DNA of 12,884 nucleotides. Origin: JAJYIV01 sp964499955. Its GTDB lineage: Bacteria; Patescibacteriota; Patescibacteriia; UBA9934; GWF2-40-263. Positions 7,700 through 12,884 of this stretch are shown here, in pieces. Made by a program: the position numbers and the translations under genes. A model generated the notes under the pieces. It ran no database searches. It was not told where the DNA came from and worked only from the letters and a program-made list of their open reading frames with translations. Every line of letters starts with the position of its first letter. The first letter of the stretch is position 1. The stretch lies in contig CAZCMI010000025.1 of the NCBI GenBank assembly GCA_964499955.1, positions 1 through 12,884 of the forward strand, given 5' to 3'.

Positions 7700-8200
7700 A
7701 TGAGCAACAAAAACAAGAACGGTTCCGCGGCCATCAAGGCCGTGGAGGTCTCGGCGGGACCCCGCCAGACCCCCGCCAAGCCGCGGGTGGCACCGCGGCC
7801 GACGACGGCCCGCACCACCCCGCCCCGCCCGCCGGCGGCGCTCGCCAAGTTCGTCGCCGAGACGGCGACGAACGTCCTGGAGATCCAGGGCGAGGCGAGC
7901 GGCAAGATCGTGGCGCTGTGCCTCCGGTCGCGTGACGCGACCGAGGTGCTCATCGAGGCGACGTTCGCCTCGATGGCGCAGGCTGCACGGTCGCCCGACA
8001 AGGCGACCGTGCAGTGGGCGAAGTCGGCGAAAGCCGACTTCGTGGAGGGCCTCAAGGCCCTCCGGCGCAAGAAGGCCTCGAAGGATGAGGCCTCGGTCAA
8101 GACGTCCCTCGGGGACGCCCTGATCGAGGCCGGTCTGAACAAGGCCGACCTGCCGCAGCAGGCCGTGGCGCAGGAGGAGATGCAGCCGGCCGCCCACTAG
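7700..8200 (+). CDS. Unknown basic, helical 166-residue protein encoded by a hairpin-tiled mRNA
   Basis: I do not recognise the family. The N-terminus MSNKNKNGSAA is followed by a Pro/Thr/Arg-rich basic tail to about residue 45 (RPTTARTTPPRPPAAL) that looks disordered. Residues about 48-130 read as amphipathic helices, for example KFVAETATNVLEIQGEA, TEVLIEATFASMAQAA and AKADFVEGLKALRRKKA. The end EEMQPAAH is acidic to neutral. There is no signal peptide or membrane segment. A faint phasin or histone-H1-like look is not enough for a call. Coding is supported by the AAGGAGG site, the consensus promoter, and G or C in the third position of all but about ten codons. Lys is nearly always AAG, unlike frr and tpiA nearby, where AAA is common. 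The unit may be horizontally acquired or highly expressed. Confidence 0.78.
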   Translation: MSNKNKNGSAAIKAVEVSAGPRQTPAKPRVAPRPTTARTTPPRPPAALAKFVAETATNVLEIQGEASGKIVALCLRSRDATEVLIEATFASMAQAARSPDKATVQWAKSAKADFVEGLKALRRKKASKDEASVKTSLGDALIEAGLNKADLPQQAVAQEEMQPAAH

Positions 8201-8206
8201 GCGGCC
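7724..8206 (+). other. Hairpin array across the coding sequence
   Basis: At least 14 short-loop hairpins tile the frame. Examples: 7724-7746 (9 bp), 7747-7771 (10 bp, one bulge), 7780-7799 (7 bp), 7849-7873 (11 bp, loop AGA), 7874-7891 (7 bp), 7892-7924, 7925-7943 (8 bp), 7951-7975 (11 bp, loop CGT), 7983-8014 (13 bp), 8019-8042 (10 bp, GAAA tetraloop), 8044-8063 (8 bp), 8073-8093 (7 bp), 8103-8117 (6 bp), 8131-8147 (6 bp), 8149-8162 (5 bp) and 8188-8206 (7 bp, stop codon across the loop edge). Those from 7849 to 7943 abut with no gap. Pairing phase relative to codons varies between hairpins, so one codon bias does not explain them. Confidence 0.85.
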
Positions 8207-8211
8207 ACCGC

Positions 8212-8304
8212 GTCGGACGGATTCCGACATACGTCTCAGGGGCGGTCTACTCGACGCCCCGACTTCTCAAGATCATAAGCATCCGCTTGTGGGCTTAAGA
8301 GGTC
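8212..8304 (+). other. 3' UTR hairpins of the plus-strand transcript
   Basis: Three more stems follow the stop. GTCGGA (8212-8217) pairs with TCCGAC (8223-8228). GGGGCG (8239-8244) pairs with CGCCCC (8255-8260). A long hairpin spans 8261-8304: its outer 11 positions pair with one C-A mismatch and one G-U. After one mismatch the inner segment, capped by AAGC-ATCC-GCTT, continues for about 8 pairs. Confidence 0.75.
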
Positions 8305-8314
8305 GTACGAAAAA

Positions 8315-8386
8315 CAACCGCCGCCGATTCGTGTCTCGGACCCTGACTTTTGACAGGGCGCTGAGATACGAACCGGCGGCGTTTTG
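8315..8386. terminator. Large bidirectional intrinsic terminator
   Basis: The outer stem pairs 8319-8337 with 8363-8381, 19 positions with one A-C mismatch and one G-U. An inner stem-loop, CCCTG (8341-8345) with CAGGG (8354-8358), caps it. GTTTTG follows on the plus strand. The minus strand has GTTTTT after the other arm. It lies between the convergent plus-strand gene and the TrmB-like gene and can stop transcription from both sides. Confidence 0.88.
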
Positions 8387-8394
8387 ATTTGGCC

Positions 8395-8414
8395 CGGACG
8401 CGCGTGCGCGTCCG
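8395..8414 (-). other. 8-bp hairpin directly after the TrmB-like gene stop
   Basis: CGGACGCG (8395-8402) and CGCGTCCG (8407-8414) pair around CGTG, one base beyond the TGA. No T-tract follows it. It probably adds a 3' stem ahead of the main terminator. Confidence 0.45.
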
Positions 8415-8415
8415 T

Positions 8416-9186
8416 TCATTCCACGTCCTCCCCGATCTTCTCGGACCCGCGCCAGGCGAGTTCAAACAGCGCGCGCATGGAATCGGCCAGATCCTTGCTG
8501 GTCACGGCCACGGACAGCACGCGCGGGCGATACGCGTACAAGAACACGCAGCTGCCGCGCACGGTGATCTCCCCGCGCATGGGCAGAATATCCGCCGGCA
8601 GCAGGCGCACGCGGGCATGCGGCAACTTCGGCACGGCCTTCGCGTCCGGCTTTTTCATCGCCAGCAGCACGCGCGCTTCCACGTCGGCCAAGCGCCGCAA
8701 ATGCTCCTGGTGGCCCGTGTGCAATTCCCGCCGTTCCAGCACGTCGTCATAGGACAGGAACTGCACGAACTCGCCTTTCAGCCCCAGGAACATGCGCCGC
8801 ACCGTTTCCAATCCTTCCTCTCCTTCCAAATACCGCACGTGCGGCTTGGGCCCCTCGGCGTTGAACAAGGCCATCAGCATGGGCATGGTGCCCGCCAACA
8901 CGTGTCGCTTCCCTTCCAATTCCGCCCGCTCGACTTCCACCAACGCCTCGAAGCGCTGCGGGGTTTCGGAAAGATACATGCGGGTTCCCCGCCGCTCCTG
9001 CTCCGTGATCAATCCGCGGCGCTCCAAGGCGGCCAGGGTGTCGTAGGCGGTGGCGCGGCTCACGTTCGCCCGCGTGGCGATGTGCTGGGCGGTGCCCTGC
9101 CCGAGCGCCAGGGCGGCGGCGTACACGGCGGCCTCCTTTTCGGACAAGCCGAGGCGGATGAGCGAACGGATGGTTTCCTGCGTCAT
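8416..9186 (-). CDS. TrmB-like transcriptional regulator
   Basis: The 256-residue protein begins with a winged helix-turn-helix typical of TrmB. Residues about 8-70 include LIRLGLSEKEAAVYAAAL, the recognition region ATRANVSRATAYDTLAALERRGLI, and the wing QERRGTRMYLSETP. A helical linker with Arg, Glu and Leu (about 75-100) may form the dimerising coiled coil. The C-terminal part (about 115-250) resembles the effector-side domain, but I cannot name a ligand. TrmB proteins classically respond to sugars in archaea, and related genes are frequent in CPR bacteria. It follows the glycosyltransferase gene after 54 bp. It converges with the plus-strand unit and might bind the palindrome at 7337-7360, an inference from proximity only. 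Confidence 0.88.
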   Translation of the reverse strand: MTQETIRSLIRLGLSEKEAAVYAAALALGQGTAQHIATRANVSRATAYDTLAALERRGLITEQERRGTRMYLSETPQRFEALVEVERAELEGKRHVLAGTMPMLMALFNAEGPKPHVRYLEGEEGLETVRRMFLGLKGEFVQFLSYDDVLERRELHTGHQEHLRRLADVEARVLLAMKKPDAKAVPKLPHARVRLLPADILPMRGEITVRGSCVFLYAYRPRVLSVAVTSKDLADSMRALFELAWRGSEKIGEDVE

Positions 9187-9207
9187 ACGTGCGAAAAAAT
9201 TTTCGAC

Positions 9208-9216
9208 AGGATACCA
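9208..9216 (-). promoter_or_regulatory. Candidate extended -10 of the TrmB-like gene
   Basis: The minus strand reads TGGTATCCT, a TG-N motif with a 4-of-6 -10. The start would fall near 9201, about 15 nt before the ATG. A CGAAAA/TTTTCG inverted repeat lies in that short leader. Just upstream, CGCGCG (9219-9224) pairs with CGCGCG (9230-9235). Confidence 0.4.
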
Positions 9217-9240
9217 CGCGCGCGGCCGTCGCGCGACGCA

Positions 9241-10371
9241 TTACGCTCCCGCATGCAACGCTTCCCACGTGCGGTCCGCGGTGCGCTCCCAGGAAAACGC
9301 CTGTGCGCGTTCCAATCCGCGCGCGCGCAGTTCGCCGCGCAACGATGCGTCCCGCGCGACGCGGGCCAACACATCGATCCACGCGTCCGTTTCTTGCGGC
9401 GGCACGAACAAGGCGGCGTCACCCGCCACCTCGCGGTGCGGCGGAATGTCGGACGCCACCAACGGCGTGCCAGCGGCCATCGCTTCCACCAGCGGGATAC
9501 CGAAGCCTTCGTAGCGGGACGGGAACGTGAATGCCGTTGCGCCGGAAAGCAGCGGGGCGTAATCCTCCGGCGGCAAATACGGAATGAACCGCACGGCGTC
9601 GCGGCAGGAAGACGCTTCCGCATAGCGGCGGACGGCGTCGCCTCCCCAGCCCATGGGCCCGGCCAGCACCAATTCGAACGGGTCGCCGAAACCGCGACGG
9701 GCTTTGAACTGTTCGAAGGCGCTCAACAGGGTCAGTTGGTTCTTGCGCGTCTCCACCCGGCCCACGCACAGGAAATACTGCGTGCCGAGGCGGTACTTGG
9801 CCTGCGCGGCCGCGTGCGCGGCGGCATCGTACGGCCGGAACGCCGGGTCGGCCGCCAACGGCGTAACCGTGATGCGCTCTTCCGGCACGTGATACGCGCG
9901 CACGATCTCCCGCTTGGAGAACTCCGACACGGTGAGCAGGTGCGTGGCCAAGCGGATGGAACGGCGCGTGGCGGCGGCGATGCGGCGGCGCGCTCCCGCT
10001 TCATACAATGCCGGCGCGGTGCGGAACCCGACGTCGTGGATGGTCGTCACCGTGGCGCGGCCTTTGCGGCGCGGCGGAAAAGCGGGCAGGCCCTGGGACG
10101 GCACGAACAGGACGTCCGGCGGACGCTGTAACATTTCCCTTCCAACCCGCAGGCGCATCCAACCCGGCATCTGCCACGGCAGCACGGCCGTCTCCCAACC
10201 GGGCGGCAACTCCCCCAACGGCCCCGAGAGCGGCGCGGGCGCATACAAACGAACCCGCTCCCCTTCCGCGAGGGGGCGGGTTTTGAACGCCTGGATCAGA
10301 TGGTACGCATACCACTCCACCCCCGTGCGCGTCGGCTTGGCGGCGGACGAAGCGTCGATGCCGAGAACCAT
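9241..10371 (-). CDS. GT-B (family 4-like) glycosyltransferase
   Basis: I set the start at 10371 (MVLGIDASSAAKPTRTGVEW), giving 376 residues. The frame runs further upstream into mreB, but that part is not protein-like. The N-terminal Rossmann domain holds GVEWYAYHL, a cation-rich middle and VTTIHDVGF (about 130-138). The C-terminal donor-binding domain begins at QYFLCVGRVETRKNQLTLL. The EX7E signature is clear in SRYEGFGIPLVEAMAAGTPL, with the two glutamates at its ends. The fold is that of retaining family 4 enzymes that transfer a sugar from a nucleotide donor. The acceptor is unknown; a cell-envelope glycan is likely, given the mreB and DUF4012 neighbours. The gap to mreB is 20 bp and no Shine-Dalgarno site is seen. 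Confidence 0.93.
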   Translation of the reverse strand: MVLGIDASSAAKPTRTGVEWYAYHLIQAFKTRPLAEGERVRLYAPAPLSGPLGELPPGWETAVLPWQMPGWMRLRVGREMLQRPPDVLFVPSQGLPAFPPRRKGRATVTTIHDVGFRTAPALYEAGARRRIAAATRRSIRLATHLLTVSEFSKREIVRAYHVPEERITVTPLAADPAFRPYDAAAHAAAQAKYRLGTQYFLCVGRVETRKNQLTLLSAFEQFKARRGFGDPFELVLAGPMGWGGDAVRRYAEASSCRDAVRFIPYLPPEDYAPLLSGATAFTFPSRYEGFGIPLVEAMAAGTPLVASDIPPHREVAGDAALFVPPQETDAWIDVLARVARDASLRGELRARGLERAQAFSWERTADRTWEALHAGA

Positions 10372-10391
10372 AGGCGGCGGAGGTCGAAAAA

Positions 10392-11396
10392 TTAGCTCGT
10401 GAAAATACTGCGCTTGTACGCGTCCAGGTTTTCCAACGCCACGCCGGTACCCTTGGCGACGCACATCTGCGGGTCTTCCGCCATGAAGGTCGGCACGCCG
10501 GTGGCTTCGGCGATGAGCCGGTCCAGGTTGCGTAGCTGCGAGGACCCGCCCGACATGACGATGCCCTTGTCCATGACGTCGGCGGACAATTCCGGCGGCG
10601 TCTTCTGCAACACGTCCTTCACCGTGGCGATGATGCCTTCCAACTCGTTTTGGATGGCGTTGGTCACGTCGTCGGAGGTCACCTCCACGATCTTCGGCAG
10701 ACCGGTGATCATATCGCGGCCCTTCACTTCCATGGTGAGTTTCTCGGGCATATACATGGCCGAGCCGATGTGGATCTTGATGTCTTCGGCCGTGCGTTCG
10801 CCCACCGCCAGGCCGTACTTGCGCCGGACGTATTCGGAAATGGCCTGGTCGAACTTCACCCCGCCGATGCGCACGGATTCCGACGCGACGATGCCGCCCA
10901 GCGAGATGACGGCCATTTCGGCCGTGCCCCCGCCGATGTCGATGATCATGTGGCCCGACGGCGAGCCGATGGGAATGTTGGCGCCGATGGCCGCCACGAT
11001 GGGTTCCTTGATGATGTACGCCGCCTTGGCGCCGGCCGCCAGTGTGGCGTCGATCACGGCACGGCGTTCCGTGCTGGTGATGCCGCCCGGCACCGCCACC
11101 ATGACTTCGGGACGGAACAGGCGCACGCCGCCCAGCGCCTTGTTGATGAAATAGCGCAGCATTGCTTCCGTGGTGCGGTAGTCGGCGATCACGCCGTCTT
11201 TCAACGGGCGCCGCGCGATGATCGTGTCCGGCGTGCGGCCCAACATGTCCTTGGCTTCCTTTCCTACGGCCAAAACTTTTTTGTCCGCGTACGAAACCGC
11301 CACCACGGACGGTTCGTGGATGATGATGCCGCGCTTGGGCACGTAGACCAGCACCGTGGTGGTCCCGAGGTCGATGCCGATTTTCTTGATGAACAT
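10392..11396 (-). CDS. mreB: Rod-shape-determining actin homologue MreB
   Basis: The start at 11396 (MFIKKIGIDLGTTTVLVYV) gives 334 residues, a normal MreB length. The longer frame overlaps the upstream gene's end and is rejected. Actin-fold nucleotide motifs are present: phosphate-1 GIDLGTTTVLVY (about 7-18), phosphate-2 MIIDIGGGTAEMAVISLGG and adenosine IVMSGGSSQLRNLD. Family segments EPSVVAVSYADKKVLAVG, RPLKDGVIADY and MVAVPGGITSTERRAV are also clear. MreB polymerises under the membrane and guides lateral wall synthesis. The N-terminus is short with two lysines, and no strong amphipathic helix is obvious. The gap to the DUF4012 gene is 13 bp and pyrimidine-rich. Its presence implies a walled, non-coccoid cell. 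Confidence 0.97.
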   Translation of the reverse strand: MFIKKIGIDLGTTTVLVYVPKRGIIIHEPSVVAVSYADKKVLAVGKEAKDMLGRTPDTIIARRPLKDGVIADYRTTEAMLRYFINKALGGVRLFRPEVMVAVPGGITSTERRAVIDATLAAGAKAAYIIKEPIVAAIGANIPIGSPSGHMIIDIGGGTAEMAVISLGGIVASESVRIGGVKFDQAISEYVRRKYGLAVGERTAEDIKIHIGSAMYMPEKLTMEVKGRDMITGLPKIVEVTSDDVTNAIQNELEGIIATVKDVLQKTPPELSADVMDKGIVMSGGSSQLRNLDRLIAEATGVPTFMAEDPQMCVAKGTGVALENLDAYKRSIFTS

Positions 11397-11409
11397 AGGG
11401 AGAAGGGGC

Positions 11410-12837
11410 TCAAAATCCGACGGTAAACATCCGGTCATCGTCCAACGTGGTTTCCACGGCGTAGGTGCCGTCCCCCCATTCTTCGCGGCGTTCCGGCGGG
11501 TCGGCCACTGCCAGGTTCTTATCAAAGGCCAACCGCAGCGTCAACGCGCGCGGCGCGGCGCCGATCTGCTTGGAAACACGCAAGGAATACGCGCCGTTTT
11601 CCAACACGGAACGGGCCACGTCGTCGGACAAGACGTAGGTGAAGGTGAGGTCGCGCGTTTCGCCCGGTTCCACCGAAATGAAGGTACCGAACACGGTGTA
11701 ATCCAGGTCGTCGAACACGTCCGTCGGGCCGGGAAGCAGGGATGGGTTCCGCAGCGGGTCGTCCAACAACGAACCGGCCGTGGCGATCCACTGGCTGCCC
11801 TTGGGCACGTACAGGCGGACGTAGCTGCGGTAGCGCGTGGTCTTCCAATCGAACGCGCCGCGGTGGACGTAACGCACCGTGGCCGTGGCCACCAGCTGGC
11901 GGCTGTTGTTGAAGCGCAGGCCGTAGGAAATGGAACGGTCCACCACCGGGTCGGACTTGAGCGCGGCGAGGTTGGCGTCCACGAACATCAGCGCGTCGGC
12001 GCCCGCCCGGGGAGGCGGCACGCGCCCGGCCCAGCCGAAGGACGCAAGCAATTCCTGCACCGGCTGGTCTTCGCTGTAAAAGGCGATTTGCTTGTGCGCG
12101 ACGGCGCCCTCGAAGGCCGTAAAGACGGCGGGCCAACGGTCGAGCGGCAGGTCGTACAGGCGCGTCCGTACTTCTTCCACCAGCCGCACCAGCGCCTGCT
12201 TGCGGTCTTCATACGCGATGCCCCGGTCTTCGAAGCCGAATTCCACTTCGTATTGCAGCAGGTCGTAGATGTTCTCGGCTGTGTACGTGACACCGTCCGC
12301 CGTCACGGAGCCGATGACGCGCAAGACGTCGGAAACGAAGGTGGGCGTGAGGCCGACGACGTTGTGGACCGGCGCGGGCGAAAGCGGGCCGACGCGCTGC
12401 TCCGCCGCGGCCAGGGCGATTTGCGAGCGGCGGCGTTCCAGGAACTCCCGCGTGCTGACGGCGAAGTCCGGCGACCAATTGGCGTCCCGCGCGTACCACA
12501 CGTCCATGCCCAGATAGCGGCGGATCGGCGCGGGCGGTTGGGTGGTGACGAGATGCTGGACTGGCTCGTCCATGGCGTAGACGTCATGCGTTTCCAAGGA
12601 TTGGATGTCGGCGTCGCGCATGGTGAGCAAGGCGAAGGAACCGAGGAACCCGCCGCCGGGGCGCAGTTCGGCGTTATTGAGGAAGAACAGGACGGTGGTG
12701 CGCGGCTCGTCCACGCCGGCGAAGGCGGGCAACAGGCGGGCGAGCGCGGATAAGACGCGCAGGGATTCGCGGGCTTCTTCCAACCCGTCCAGGACGGGGA
12801 GGAGGGCGGCGACCACGGGCGCGGCCAGATCGTCCAT
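11410..12837 (-). CDS. DUF4012 surface protein; N-terminus missing
   Basis: The readable part is 475 residues and matches DUF4012 proteins. The hallmark VLFFLNNAELRPGGGFLGSF lies at about residues 49-68, and helical and beta-rich regions follow. DUF4012 proteins usually carry an N-terminal membrane anchor and about 100-200 residues before this motif, which are not here. The ATG at 12837 is the first Met in frame but is probably not the real start. It lacks the T at -1 seen at all other minus-strand starts. The 44 bases before it read as plausible protein (NIAIARADVKP) in a different frame. Either there is a frameshift near 12838-12846 or the frames belong to different genes. Function is unknown; envelope or polysaccharide roles are guesses from context. 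Confidence 0.85.
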   Translation of the reverse strand: MDDLAAPVVAALLPVLDGLEEARESLRVLSALARLLPAFAGVDEPRTTVLFFLNNAELRPGGGFLGSFALLTMRDADIQSLETHDVYAMDEPVQHLVTTQPPAPIRRYLGMDVWYARDANWSPDFAVSTREFLERRRSQIALAAAEQRVGPLSPAPVHNVVGLTPTFVSDVLRVIGSVTADGVTYTAENIYDLLQYEVEFGFEDRGIAYEDRKQALVRLVEEVRTRLYDLPLDRWPAVFTAFEGAVAHKQIAFYSEDQPVQELLASFGWAGRVPPPRAGADALMFVDANLAALKSDPVVDRSISYGLRFNNSRQLVATATVRYVHRGAFDWKTTRYRSYVRLYVPKGSQWIATAGSLLDDPLRNPSLLPGPTDVFDDLDYTVFGTFISVEPGETRDLTFTYVLSDDVARSVLENGAYSLRVSKQIGAAPRALTLRLAFDKNLAVADPPERREEWGDGTYAVETTLDDDRMFTVGF

Positions 12838-12884
12838 GGGCAGGGCTTGACGTCCGCCCGGGCGATGGCGATGTTGGCGGCGGC

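Noticed and set aside
7700..8200. Phasin or histone-H1-like assignment
   Set aside because: Size and helical or basic character are suggestive, but no diagnostic motif was found.
7724..8206. CRISPR array or tandem repeats
   Set aside because: The hairpins have different sequences and lengths; there is no repeated unit with regular spacers.
7534..8230. Minus-strand open frames across the hairpin-tiled region
   Set aside because: The promoter, Shine-Dalgarno site, A-rich start and codon choice all point to the plus strand. Hairpin-rich DNA looks similar on both strands, which explains the open minus frames.
8389..10131. Plus-strand open frame of 580 codons opposite the TrmB-like and glycosyltransferase genes
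   Set aside because: Same reason: antisense to genes with clear motifs, low-complexity composition, no start signals.
10372..10464. 31-residue extension of the glycosyltransferase
   Set aside because: It overlaps mreB. MVLGIDAS is the natural beginning of the Rossmann domain.
11397..11525. 43-residue N-terminal extension of MreB
   Set aside because: It overlaps the DUF4012 gene and is not protein-like. MFIKKIGIDLGTT is the family N-terminus.

Overview
The window is a GC-rich bacterial chromosome segment carrying mostly housekeeping genes, nearly all on the minus strand. The organism looks like a member of the Patescibacteria (CPR). This is an inference from the mix of a TrmB-type regulator, a DUF4012 protein, a BNR-repeat lipoprotein and compact informational operons, and from the almost complete absence of Shine-Dalgarno sequences before the minus-strand genes. 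No single marker proves it.

Reading the minus strand in its transcription direction (right to left), the first block is a DUF4012 surface protein (start lost at the window edge or through a frameshift), the cell-shape protein MreB, a GT-B glycosyltransferase and a TrmB-like regulator. The second block, left of a divergent control region, is DNA polymerase III delta' (holB), a BNR/Asp-box lipoprotein, ribosome recycling factor (frr), glycyl-tRNA synthetase, an M16 zinc protease, triosephosphate isomerase (tpiA), a membrane-anchored TPR protein and tRNA-Thr(GGU), which runs off the left edge. Spacing is mostly 0-50 bp, so these are probably co-transcribed runs.

Between the two blocks lies a quite different unit on the plus strand, about 7375-8386. 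It has a consensus sigma70 promoter (TTGACA, 16 bp, extended -10 TGCTATGCT) and a leader of about 290 nt. The leader folds on paper into a four-way junction closed by a 21-bp helix. The unit then has a textbook AAGGAGG ribosome-binding site, a 166-codon reading frame of unknown function, and a strong bidirectional terminator. Apart from an A-rich start region and a C-rich stretch at about 7811-7833, the reading frame is nearly tiled with short-loop perfect hairpins of 5-13 bp (for example 7849-7873, 7951-7975, 7983-8014, 8019-8042), some of them abutting end to end. The 3' UTR continues the pattern. I did not see this density in the neighbouring genes.

This plus-strand unit is the candidate undescribed system: either an mRNA whose whole length is shaped into a hairpin array, or a dual RNA/protein element. 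It also differs from its neighbours in translation signals and codon choice. A 24-bp AT-rich palindrome between it and the divergent holB promoter is a likely operator.
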